Positions 21,014 to 28,482 of a DNA stretch of 49,844 bases are shown one piece after another. Each line of letters opens with the position of its first letter. Position 1 is the first letter of the stretch. The DNA lies in the NCBI GenBank assembly GCA_052034745.1, contig JBPOIF010000009.1:1-49844 (forward strand), written 5' to 3'. Under the pieces are notes generated by a model. That model was given only the letters and a program-made list of their open reading frames with translations. It did no database searches and was not told where the DNA came from. Source of the stretch: UBA4124 sp052034745. GTDB taxonomy: Bacteria > Patescibacteriota > Minisyncoccia > Phycocordibacterales > UBA9973. Position numbers and translations under genes: made by a program.

Positions 21014-21397
21014 ATGTCGGATAAAAGCGCTTTACTTAAAAGGTTGCACGAAGTATCGAAACTCGGAAAAATAAAAGCAAAAGAAGAGGCGGTTAAACGT
21101 AGCATTAAACAGGATCAGGAAAAAGAAGCGGAACAATTAAAAAAATGGCAAAATGAAGCCAAAGAAATTGTTGACAGAGCTTTAACTGAAGAAGAGCTGT
21201 TTGTGGCTGCAGAAAATGGAACTACTCATTACTGTATAAAGTCCATGAATAGTTACATTCCAGCAGAACGACTAATGGGTCTTGAGAAATGTATTTTTGA
21301 AGAAATTGCTAAGCACGGATTTACCCCGTTAGTTATTACCGAGACCGAAGAAGATTTTGACTTTTACTACATTGGAATTCAGTGGAGAGATATTTAA
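21014..21397 (+). CDS. Hypothetical protein, 127 aa
   Basis: Not recognised. The N-terminal 60 residues are a Lys/Glu-rich coiled coil (IKQDQEKEAEQLKKWQNEAK). The C-terminal half, TEEELFVAAENGTTHYCI onward and FDFYYIGIQWRDI, looks like a small alpha/beta domain. The in-frame ATG at 20942 is rejected because it lies upstream of the -35 element. Terminator at 21421-21447. Last gene of the array region, after repeat R5. Confidence 0.7.
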   Translation: MSDKSALLKRLHEVSKLGKIKAKEEAVKRSIKQDQEKEAEQLKKWQNEAKEIVDRALTEEELFVAAENGTTHYCIKSMNSYIPAERLMGLEKCIFEEIAKHGFTPLVITETEEDFDFYYIGIQWRDI

Positions 21398-21420
21398 TTA
21401 TCAACCTGTAAATCATTTTG

Positions 21421-21447
21421 GCCACCCTATAAATGGGTGGCTTTTTT
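21421..21447 (+). terminator. Rho-independent terminator
   Basis: GCCACCC/GGGTGGC with a seven-base loop followed by T6. Confidence 0.9.
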
Positions 21448-21494
21448 ATTGGATGAATATTGAACTCTTTAGCATGTATACTAGAGACATAGTT

Positions 21495-22100
21495 ATGATC
21501 GATTTCGCACAATACGCGCCACAAAAGATGTTTCTCTTGCAAGGAGACCAAGAGGTTTTTGACCGCACACTTGAGCACTTTGTGAAGCAGTATCCACTCA
21601 CACAGGCGCTCTCGGTGCCACGCTTTACTATAGAACACGCACGTTCTGTTGCGGAGTTTGCACTTGAAGGGACGGGTGAGGCGAGAGTCTTTGTCGTCTT
21701 TTTCTCGGTATTTTCTCCTGACGCAGCCCAGGTACTCCTCAAGTCACTCGAAGAGCCAGATCGGCAGACCACTATCGTCTTTATCACTGCATATCCATAC
21801 CTTGTGCCAAAGACAGTGCGTTCGAGAGTCACACTTGTAAGCGGGCAACACATAGCAGTGTCTTCAAAGAGCACTCGAGCAAAAGTGATTGCTGATATCC
21901 AAAAAGAAGCTGCTGAAAAAGAAGACGATCCTGCGACACGGAGAGCACGAGCGGTGCTCCTCCTTGATGTTCTCGAGTCTGTTGTTCGTACCGATTCGAG
22001 TGATGCCAAAGTGGTGTATGAAGCAAAAGATATGCTTTTCAAGGCAAATATGCCGACAAAATTTGTGCTTGATTATGTTGCAACGGTAGTTCGCTCATAA
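21495..22100 (+). CDS. holB: DNA polymerase III delta'-like clamp-loader protein
   Basis: 201 aa from ATG 21495. The stretch DAAQVLLKSLEEPDRQTTIVFITAYPYLVPKTVRSR (split here by description) is the sensor region of clamp-loader delta' and gamma/tau subunits: NALLKxLEEPP-type helix, then the sensor-1 strand and SRC/SRV turn. No Walker A motif is present and the protein is short, as for non-ATPase delta' subunits. TATACT at 21477-21482 precedes the start. It likely helps load the sliding clamp. The gene symbol is tentative. Confidence 0.7.
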   Translation: MIDFAQYAPQKMFLLQGDQEVFDRTLEHFVKQYPLTQALSVPRFTIEHARSVAEFALEGTGEARVFVVFFSVFSPDAAQVLLKSLEEPDRQTTIVFITAYPYLVPKTVRSRVTLVSGQHIAVSSKSTRAKVIADIQKEAAEKEDDPATRRARAVLLLDVLESVVRTDSSDAKVVYEAKDMLFKANMPTKFVLDYVATVVRS

Positions 22101-22126
22101 AACACCCGCTCATGGCGGGTGTTTTA
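22100..22126. terminator. Terminator between convergent holB-like gene and small basic protein gene
   Basis: AACACCCGC/GCGGGTGTT with TCATG loop, usable from both sides. Confidence 0.8.
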
Positions 22127-22252
22127 TTATTTCTTGCGCTTGCTTGTTTTTTTACTTGCGAGCATTACTCTCTTTGCAGCAAGACGTTTCTTTGTTTTGT
22201 GAGATCGGGTAGATTTCTTTTTTGGACCAAGTGATGTTGCTCTTTTTGCCAT
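22127..22252 (-). CDS. Small, strongly basic protein, 41 aa
   Basis: Reads MAKRATSLGPKKKSTRSHK followed by TKKRLAAKRVMLASKKTSKRKK; about half the residues are Lys or Arg, with no acidic residue. It is closed by a terminator and lies convergent to the holB-like gene. Composition suggests binding to RNA or DNA, for example a small ribosome-associated protein. I do not recognise a family. The coding call rests on the intact frame, start and stop and the typical nucleic-acid-binding composition. Confidence 0.6.
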   Translation of the reverse strand: MAKRATSLGPKKKSTRSHKTKKRLAAKRVMLASKKTSKRKK

Positions 22253-22329
22253 ACGTAATTGTCTTTAATCAAATAAGATATATAGTATGCCCTATTTTTC
22301 GATTTAATTCTATCATCGGGCGCCCATGG

Positions 22330-22335
22330 TATACT
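22330..22335 (+). promoter_or_regulatory. -10 element of frr
   Basis: TATACT nine bases before the ATG; leader of about two bases. Confidence 0.55.
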
Positions 22336-22343
22336 GAGAGCCT

Positions 22344-22880
22344 ATGTACGATTTGACGATACTGAAACAAGAACTGAAACAAGCGAGTGAGTGGCTTTTG
22401 AAAGAATACTCACAGATACACACAGGACGAGCAGCGCCAGCGCTTCTCGACGGAGTGCAGGTTGAGGTGTATGGCATGATCCAGCCACTCAAGAACTGCG
22501 CAAGTATCTCTATCGAAGATCCAAAGACACTCCGCGTTCTTCCTTGGGACAAGAGTATCATCAAAGATGCTGAACGCGCACTCTATGCTTCAAACTTGGG
22601 ATTTTCTGTTGCGGTTGATGACGCAGGTATTCGCGTCATTATCCCTGCGCTTACTACGGAGACACGGACCAGTCTCGTAAAGATCGCCAAGGAAAAACTA
22701 GAAGATGCACGTATCACGGTGCGCAAAGCGCGTGAAGCAGGACTCTCGATGCTCAAAGACACATCTCTTCCCGAAGATGCACTTGTTCGCGCAAAAGAAG
22801 AAGTGCAAAAGCATGTCGACGAAGCAAATGATGCGCTCGAAGGGCATTTCAAGCAAAAAGAATCTGAGATCATAAGTTAA
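22344..22880 (+). CDS. frr: Ribosome recycling factor
   Basis: 178 aa, close to the usual 185. Family marks: IHTGRAAPALLDGVQVEVYG (RTGRAxPxLLD block, residues 27-46), IEDPKTLRVLPWDKS, IRVIIPALTTETRTSLVKIAKEKLEDARITVRKAR in part (residues about 97-130), and the C-terminal helix VQKHVDEANDALE. Together with EF-G it splits the ribosome after termination. ATG 22344 follows a -10 element by nine bases. Followed after eight bases by the protease gene. Confidence 0.95.
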   Translation: MYDLTILKQELKQASEWLLKEYSQIHTGRAAPALLDGVQVEVYGMIQPLKNCASISIEDPKTLRVLPWDKSIIKDAERALYASNLGFSVAVDDAGIRVIIPALTTETRTSLVKIAKEKLEDARITVRKAREAGLSMLKDTSLPEDALVRAKEEVQKHVDEANDALEGHFKQKESEIIS

Positions 22881-22888
22881 ATCATTCG

Positions 22889-23944
22889 ATGACGATCATT
22901 ATCTTTCTTTTGGTTCTCCTGGTGTGTGTGCTTGTTCATGAATGGGGACATTTTTTTGCTGCGAGAAAGAGCGGGATGCTGGTGCAAGAGTTTGGATTTG
23001 GTATTCCTCCGAGACTGTGGGGCAAGAAAAAAGGGGAGACGCTCTACTCTATCAACGCACTTCCTATTGGTGGTTTTGTAAAAATCGCAGGAGAAAATGG
23101 GCTTGATGACGATACCCCAACAGAGAGACAGTTCGAATCAAAACCTTGGTATCTCAAAGCATTTGTCCTTGTTGCAGGCGTGGTGATGAACTTTGTGCTT
23201 GCACTTGTCCTCTTTACCCTTGCGTACAGTCTCGGTATGCCGACTGCAACAAAAGGGGGCACGCCGACTGTTGTTGCTGTCACTCCGCAATCACCTGCAC
23301 AAAAGGCAGGTGTCGTGATTGGAGACACGATACAAAAGGTCACGGTTGATGGAATCCATGCAACAACAATCGCGACTGAGGACTTGCGCGCACTCATTGC
23401 ATCATCGGCTAAAGAGGTGCGCATCGTCTATACGCATGCGGGAGAGCAAAAAGAGGTGACCGTGGTGCCACAAGGTGAGCAGGGCGCCCGTTTTATCGGA
23501 GTTGCTGTTGAGCCGATCGGGATCGTAAAGGCAAATCTTTCTGAGTCGATACATGCAGCGTGGTTGCAGACCTGGAGTCTCGTTGCGGCGATCTGGAACA
23601 CCCTCGCTCATCTTGTCGGAGGAATCTTTGTTGCAGGGGATCAGGGAGGCGTCAGTGACCTTGTAGGGCCTGTAGGACTTGCAAATCAGGTTCGTGGTGC
23701 TGCAACGATTGGTTTTGCCTATCTCCTTGCCTTTACCGCAGTGATCTCCGTCAATCTCGCCGTGCTCAATATCATGCCATTTCCTGCCCTCGATGGGGGA
23801 CGACTTGTCGTGGTTCTCCTTGAAGCAGTGACGCGAAAGAAATTTTCTCGAACAGTCATCGGCTACATTCATGCGGGAGGATTTTTGCTCCTCATTCTTC
23901 TGATGCTCGTGCTTACTGTTGGCGACATACGAAAGTTATTGTAA
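22889..23944 (+). CDS. rseP: Site-2 intramembrane zinc metalloprotease (RseP family)
   Basis: 351 aa. The zinc motif HEWGH is at residues 17-21 inside the first membrane segment. A PDZ domain lies around residues 115-200 (VVAVTPQSPAQKAGVVIGDTI). The second active-site motif NIMPFPALDGGRL near residue 300 supplies the Asp ligand. It cleaves membrane-bound substrates such as anti-sigma factors or signal-peptide remnants. Eight bases separate it from frr. No anti-sigma gene is seen nearby, though a sigma-region-4 protein follows. Confidence 0.92.
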   Translation: MTIIIFLLVLLVCVLVHEWGHFFAARKSGMLVQEFGFGIPPRLWGKKKGETLYSINALPIGGFVKIAGENGLDDDTPTERQFESKPWYLKAFVLVAGVVMNFVLALVLFTLAYSLGMPTATKGGTPTVVAVTPQSPAQKAGVVIGDTIQKVTVDGIHATTIATEDLRALIASSAKEVRIVYTHAGEQKEVTVVPQGEQGARFIGVAVEPIGIVKANLSESIHAAWLQTWSLVAAIWNTLAHLVGGIFVAGDQGGVSDLVGPVGLANQVRGAATIGFAYLLAFTAVISVNLAVLNIMPFPALDGGRLVVVLLEAVTRKKFSRTVIGYIHAGGFLLLILLMLVLTVGDIRKLL

Positions 23945-23948
23945 AAAT

Positions 23949-24028
23949 GCTTTTTGGGGGAGAAAAAAAGCGTATCGATCCCGCCAGAGAACTGTTATAG
24001 ACAAAGGCTTTCGTAGCCATCCCCCAAT
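23949..24028 (+). other. Structured intergenic segment
   Basis: TTTTTGGGGGA (from 23951) can pair with TCCCCCAA (to 24028) around a small hairpin GGCTTTCGTAGCC. It is either a long terminator-like structure after the protease gene or an RNA element. Confidence 0.35.
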
Positions 24029-24032
24029 ATGT

Positions 24033-24060
24033 TTGACTTTTCCTATATCCATGATAGAGT
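24033..24060 (+). promoter_or_regulatory. Promoter of the sigma-region-4/HARE gene
   Basis: TTGACT 24033-24038, 16-base spacer, TAGAGT 24055-24060. Confidence 0.7.
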
Positions 24061-24095
24061 AAGTAAATACAAATTTAGAAAACACCACAAACACC

Positions 24096-25124
24096 ATGCC
24101 AATTATTAGTTTCAAACCAAAACAGGTCACGAAGCGGCTCCTCTCAACACTCCAGGATCGATCGCACGATATCATCGTCAATCGATATGGACTTGGTGAC
24201 AATGCAGATACCAAGACACTCGAAGCCATTGGTAAAAAGTACAGCATCACTCGCGAACGTGTTCGACAAATTGAAAATGCAGCACTTTCTGCGATTAGAA
24301 AAAGTGATTTGTTCAAAACAGAACACAAGGTGTTTTCTGAAATCAAGTCAGTCGTTGAAGCAATGGGAGCATTGGTTCACGAAGATGATTTTCTCTCTTA
24401 TATCTCAAAAGACAAATCAGTACAAAACCATGTACGTTTCTATCTCGTCCTCGGTGATCACTTTGAAAAACTCAAAGAAGATGACCATTTTCATGCACGA
24501 TGGACCGTTGATAGTGAGCTTTCTGAGGTAGTACATACTGCACTGCAGTCAATCTACAAGTCGCTCTCTGATAAGGAGCTCCTCTCTGAGGATGATCTCG
24601 TGAAGCGATTTTTGACTGAACTCAAAGACGTCGCTTCTCAATACAAGAACGAAGAGGTTGCACGACGTTGGCTCGGTATTTCAAAGCGTATCGGCAAGAA
24701 CCCTCTCGGTGAATGGGGTCCTGCAGAATCTCAAAATATAAAAACTCGCGGTATCAAAGACTACGCGTTTCTTATGATGCGAAAACATGGCTCCCCAATG
24801 CACTTCCGTGAAGTTGCAAAGGCGATCCAAGATACCTTTGGCAAAAAGACTCACATCGCAACCACACACAACGAACTCATCAAGGACCCTCGTTTCGTTC
24901 TTGTTGGACGCGGATACTACGCACTCGCAGAATGGGGCTACAAGCCAGGAGTTGTTCGTGATGTTATCGCCGAAATCTTGAAAAAAGACGGACCACTTAC
25001 AAAAGACGAAGTTGTCGATCGCGTACTCAAGGAGCGATTTCTCAAGAAAAATACTATTTTGGTTAATCTTCAAAATCCAAAGTACTTCAAGAAACTTTCT
25101 GACGGTACATATACGATTGCATAA
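24096..25124 (+). CDS. Regulator with sigma-70 region 4 and HARE-HTH domains
   Basis: 342 aa. Residues 12-70 match sigma region 4: RYGLGDNADTKTLEAIGKKY and ITRERVRQIENAALSAIRK, the helix-turn-helix that reads -35 elements. There is no region 2, so it is not a complete sigma factor. Residues about 216-285 (KDYAFLMMRKHGSPMHFREV, then DPRFVLVGRGYYALAEWGY) form a HARE-HTH winged helix like the delta subunit of RNA polymerase. A further winged helix follows (VVRDVIAEILKKDGPLTKDE). Likely a chromosome-wide transcription factor that binds promoters or RNA polymerase; the exact role is inference. Confidence 0.8.
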   Translation: MPIISFKPKQVTKRLLSTLQDRSHDIIVNRYGLGDNADTKTLEAIGKKYSITRERVRQIENAALSAIRKSDLFKTEHKVFSEIKSVVEAMGALVHEDDFLSYISKDKSVQNHVRFYLVLGDHFEKLKEDDHFHARWTVDSELSEVVHTALQSIYKSLSDKELLSEDDLVKRFLTELKDVASQYKNEEVARRWLGISKRIGKNPLGEWGPAESQNIKTRGIKDYAFLMMRKHGSPMHFREVAKAIQDTFGKKTHIATTHNELIKDPRFVLVGRGYYALAEWGYKPGVVRDVIAEILKKDGPLTKDEVVDRVLKERFLKKNTILVNLQNPKYFKKLSDGTYTIA

Positions 25125-25138
25125 ACGGCAGTCCGTTC

Positions 25139-25144
25139 TATACT
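25139..25144 (+). promoter_or_regulatory. -10 element of the 25156 gene
   Basis: TATACT twelve bases before the ATG. Confidence 0.45.
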
Positions 25145-25155
25145 GATATACATAT

Positions 25156-25641
25156 ATGGCGGATGATAAAGGCGGAGGAGGTGGAGGTTCATCATGGGGG
25201 ACCTTTGAGATTGTTATCGGCATTGTCCTTTTGGTAGGACTTCTTGATCGTATCTCTGCACGTATTCCTGGAATCGTTTCTTCTGGTGTTTCAGGTTCCG
25301 ACACCGCAGTAAAGAGTGAGACACTTTGTGGCCTCAGCATCAAGACGCCAATTCCTTCACAAAAAGTTGGTCGTGATGTCGTGGTATCAGGCAGTGCTGG
25401 TTCGTGTGATTGGGAAATCGTGAACGGTATCGCACTGTTTGCACAAGTAGTGGACAGTAAAGGGGCACCACTTTCAAGTTACACACCTATTCGCACAAGG
25501 GGTGAAGATGATGATTCTTTTTATGGGACAGTTGCCGTAACTTCGATTCCCAAGACAACGACAGGGTATCTCTTTCTTGTTCCTGCGTCACAAAATTCAT
25601 CTGACGAGACAGTGTCCACGCGCATTCCCATCAAGTTTTAG
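25156..25641 (+). CDS. Membrane-anchored protein with an Ig-like (Gmad2-type) domain
   Basis: 161 aa. A Gly-rich start (DDKGGGGGGSSWG) leads into one membrane segment, FEIVIGIVLLVGLLDRI (about residues 18-34). The outer part has a beta-sandwich pattern: VGRDVVVSGSAGSCDWEIVNG and GTVAVTSIPKTTTGYLFLV, which resembles Gmad2-type domains of bacterial surface proteins. The assignment of that domain is tentative. It precedes the larger membrane protein at 25679 by 37 bases. Confidence 0.6.
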   Translation: MADDKGGGGGGSSWGTFEIVIGIVLLVGLLDRISARIPGIVSSGVSGSDTAVKSETLCGLSIKTPIPSQKVGRDVVVSGSAGSCDWEIVNGIALFAQVVDSKGAPLSSYTPIRTRGEDDDSFYGTVAVTSIPKTTTGYLFLVPASQNSSDETVSTRIPIKF

Positions 25642-25666
25642 TCGCGAAAATAAAACAGTCTAATGC

Positions 25667-25672
25667 TATACT
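25667..25672 (+). promoter_or_regulatory. -10 element of the 25679 gene
   Basis: TATACT exactly seven bases before the ATG, predicting a leaderless mRNA. Confidence 0.6.
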
Positions 25673-25678
25673 ACACGC

Positions 25679-26938
25679 ATGGAATCTATCGGTGCATTTT
25701 TTAATTTTGCCGGGATATTTATTGTTCTCGTGTTTCTTGTCGTGCTCGCGTGGAACTTATGGATGCACTATATCAACAAGCTCTACATCAACTCGGTTGA
25801 TTGGGTTCTCCTCGAAGTCATCCCTCCAAAAGAGGTGTTCAAATCACCGCAAGCAATGGAGCTCGTGCTCAACTCTCTCTATGGTGGCGATGCGACAAAC
25901 TGGTATCTCAAATATTGGAAAGGTGAACTTGGACAAGTCTATTCACTCGAGATTGCTTCTATTGAAGGGAAGGTTCATTTTTATGCTCGATTTCACAAAA
26001 AGTTTAGAAAAGGTTTTGAATCTCAACTCTATGCGCAGTACCCACAAGCAGTAGTCAAAGAAGTAGAAGACTATACACGATCTGTTCCTTCGTTTAAAAA
26101 AGACGGCAGCATCAATCTCTTTGGCTATATGATGGCACTTGCAAAAGACGACCCGTATCCTATCAAATCATATATTGATTATGGTCTTGATCGTGCCGTA
26201 GGTAGTCTCGAAGAGGCGGAGCGAATCGATCCTATCACCCCTGTACTTGAAACGATGGGTTCTATTGGAAAAGGAGAACAGATTTGGATGCAGATTATTA
26301 TGCAAAAGGAGATCAAGCGTCATACGATCAAGGGTGAGAAGGGTGAGGAGACAGGAAAGAGTTCAAAAGATAAGGCTCGTGCGATTCTCAGTGAGCTGAA
26401 GCAGAAACAAAAAATTGTAGACAAAGAAACAGGAAAGGTGACCTCTGCAGATAGGCCATCAAAAGGGGAGCAGTCAGTGGTTGAGGCTATTGAGCGCCAT
26501 ATGAACAAGCCGGGATTTGATTGTGGTATCCGTGTCATCTACCTTGCTGACAAGGAGCACTTTAGTGGTAATACGATCACTGCATTTACAGGGATGTTTC
26601 GTCAGTTTACTTCTGAAGATCTCAACACACTCAAACTCAGCGGTCTCACAAAACCACCTGATGAGCCGTGGAAAGATCTAGGAAATCGAAAAATGAATAA
26701 GAAGAAAAAAGAGATCCTCGCTGATTATAAAGAGAGAGATTATTTTTACGGATGGTTCAATTTCAAGAAGCTCAAGAAGTATTTTCATGCACCCGCATCG
26801 CTTGGTGAAAAACCAATGCTCCTTTCGACAGAAGAGATTGCGACACTGTGGCACTTGCCAGGACGTGTTGCAGAGACTCCAACCTTTGCTCGTATCGAAG
26901 CAACCAAGGCAGAGCCTCCAACAAATCTTCCGATATAA
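25679..26938 (+). CDS. Conserved membrane protein, 419 aa
   Basis: One N-terminal membrane helix, FAGIFIVLVFLVVLAWNLWM (about residues 9-28), then a large cytosolic part. The segment VDWVLLEVIPPKEVFKSPQAM and the C-terminal LSTEEIATLWHLPG...PPTNLP are marks I associate with a membrane protein widespread in Parcubacteria, usually near type IV secretion-like ATPases; no such ATPase lies next to it here. A charged linker (residues about 218-265) splits the soluble part. Function unknown. Confidence 0.65.
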   Translation: MESIGAFFNFAGIFIVLVFLVVLAWNLWMHYINKLYINSVDWVLLEVIPPKEVFKSPQAMELVLNSLYGGDATNWYLKYWKGELGQVYSLEIASIEGKVHFYARFHKKFRKGFESQLYAQYPQAVVKEVEDYTRSVPSFKKDGSINLFGYMMALAKDDPYPIKSYIDYGLDRAVGSLEEAERIDPITPVLETMGSIGKGEQIWMQIIMQKEIKRHTIKGEKGEETGKSSKDKARAILSELKQKQKIVDKETGKVTSADRPSKGEQSVVEAIERHMNKPGFDCGIRVIYLADKEHFSGNTITAFTGMFRQFTSEDLNTLKLSGLTKPPDEPWKDLGNRKMNKKKKEILADYKERDYFYGWFNFKKLKKYFHAPASLGEKPMLLSTEEIATLWHLPGRVAETPTFARIEATKAEPPTNLPI

Positions 26939-26941
26939 GGT

Positions 26942-27913
26942 ATGTACTATAGATCGTCGCAACAAGGTTTTGTTCGTCAAGCACTTCTGGCAATTGTTCT
27001 CGGGGTCGGGGTTTGTTTTGTCGGTATCAAACTCTTTATTCTCCCTCCGCAGGATTTTCCGAAAGGGTATACATTTACGATAGTAAAAGGGGACACGTTG
27101 AGTTCGGTAGCATTTCGATTGCAGCAAGACAGGCTCGTTGCTTCTCCAGAAGCGTTTAAAATGTTCCTCGTTGTTTTAGGGAATGAACATCGACTGAGTG
27201 AAGGGAACTATTATTTTGAAGCGCCGATCACTTCGATCGAGGTTGCTTTGAAAATAGCAGGAAATGAATTTGATCTTGTGCAACATCGAGTTACTTTTCC
27301 AGAAGGATTTACCAATGAAGAGATCGCGCAGCGGCTTGAGAAACAATTTCCTCAATTTGATGGGCAAACGTTTCGATTGCGCACGAAAACATTGCAGGGG
27401 AGACTGTTTCCTGACACGTATGGTTTTTCTGCAGCACCGAGTGTCGATGAAGTTTTGACGGCGTTTGAGAAAAATTTTGAAGAAAAAGTAGCGCCGCTTC
27501 GTGAAGAAATGCAGGCTCAAAAAAAATCGGAAGAAGACATCCTTACTATGGCGTCACTTTTGGAAAAAGAGGCAAATACAGGACAAGAAGCTTCGGTGGT
27601 CGGAGGGATATTGTGGAAGCGGATCGCACGAGGTATCCCACTTCAGGTAGATGCACCCTTTTTATTCCTCTTTGGAAAAACATCTGCAGAGCTCACGCGA
27701 CAGGATCTGGCAGTTGATTCCCCATTCAATACCTATCGATACAAGGGTCTGCCTCCAAGTCCCATCAACAATCCAGGCCTTGCTGCGATTGAGGCAGCAC
27801 TTCGACCGATAGATTCTCCGTATCTCTACTATCTCCACGATGCCGAGGGGCGCATTCATTATGCAAAAGACTATGCGGGGCACTTGGAAAATAAGAAAAA
27901 GTATTTACAATAG
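26942..27913 (+). CDS. mltG: Endolytic murein transglycosylase MltG
   Basis: 323 aa. An N-terminal membrane helix (QALLAIVLGVGVCFVGIKLF) is followed by a LysM-like region (YTFTIVKGDTLSSVAFRLQQ) and the YceG core: LSEGNYYFEAP, VTFPEGFTNEEIAQRL, LQGRLFPDTYGF, MASLLEKEA with the catalytic Glu near residue 208-210, and SPFNTYRYKGLPPSPINNPG. It cuts nascent peptidoglycan strands at the outer face of the membrane and sets glycan length. Starts three bases after the previous stop, so likely co-transcribed. Confidence 0.93.
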   Translation: MYYRSSQQGFVRQALLAIVLGVGVCFVGIKLFILPPQDFPKGYTFTIVKGDTLSSVAFRLQQDRLVASPEAFKMFLVVLGNEHRLSEGNYYFEAPITSIEVALKIAGNEFDLVQHRVTFPEGFTNEEIAQRLEKQFPQFDGQTFRLRTKTLQGRLFPDTYGFSAAPSVDEVLTAFEKNFEEKVAPLREEMQAQKKSEEDILTMASLLEKEANTGQEASVVGGILWKRIARGIPLQVDAPFLFLFGKTSAELTRQDLAVDSPFNTYRYKGLPPSPINNPGLAAIEAALRPIDSPYLYYLHDAEGRIHYAKDYAGHLENKKKYLQ

Positions 27914-27919
27914 AGTGTC

Positions 27920-28462
27920 ATGATACTAGAACAATCACTTGCATTTGTTGATATAGAAACGACAGCGCTTGGTCGTGAAAAAGGAGAGATCATTGAGCTT
28001 GGTGTTGTTGTCGCAAAAATGAAAGACGGAGTGCTTGTCGTCTGCGATGAGCTTGATCTCAAGATCCACCCAAAACATATCGAAACTGCGGAACCGCAAG
28101 CACTTCGCATCAATGGCTACAATGAAGCCGATTGGCTCTTTGCTACCACACTTGAGGAGGCAATGAAGGCGTTTGTTGAAAAAACAAAGGGGGCGATATT
28201 TCTCGCACACAATATCACCTTTGATTACCCATTTATTGAAAAAGCACTTGTTGATACAGGACTTGAACACGACATGCATTTCCACAAAATCGATACACTC
28301 TCACTTGCCTTTGGGGTGCTCCACACAACAAACGATATGGGGAAGCTCTCACTTCGTATGCTCTGTGAAAAATACGGTATTGAAAATAAAAAAGCGCATA
28401 GTGCATTTGCTGATGCCTACGCGCTGTACGAAGTGTTCAAGAAGATGATGAATTTGAGATAG
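27920..28462 (+). CDS. DnaQ-like 3'-5' exonuclease (DEDDh)
   Basis: 180 aa. ExoI motif FVDIETTALG supplies D11 and E13. ExoII is AHNITFDYPFI with its Asp, and ExoIII is HSAFADAYAL with the His and Asp of the DEDDh class. It is the size of the polymerase III epsilon catalytic domain, without a C-terminal polymerase-binding tail. It could be a proofreading subunit or an RNase T/ExoX-like nuclease; the sequence does not decide. Six bases after mltG. Confidence 0.88.
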   Translation: MILEQSLAFVDIETTALGREKGEIIELGVVVAKMKDGVLVVCDELDLKIHPKHIETAEPQALRINGYNEADWLFATTLEEAMKAFVEKTKGAIFLAHNITFDYPFIEKALVDTGLEHDMHFHKIDTLSLAFGVLHTTNDMGKLSLRMLCEKYGIENKKAHSAFADAYALYEVFKKMMNLR

Positions 28463-28467
28463 TCTTG

Positions 28468-28476
28468 TGATAGTAT
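28468..28476 (+). promoter_or_regulatory. Extended -10 of mnmA
   Basis: TG-A-TAGTAT with the -10 at 28471-28476, exactly seven bases before the GTG start. Confidence 0.55.
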
Positions 28477-28482
28477 CAGTTC

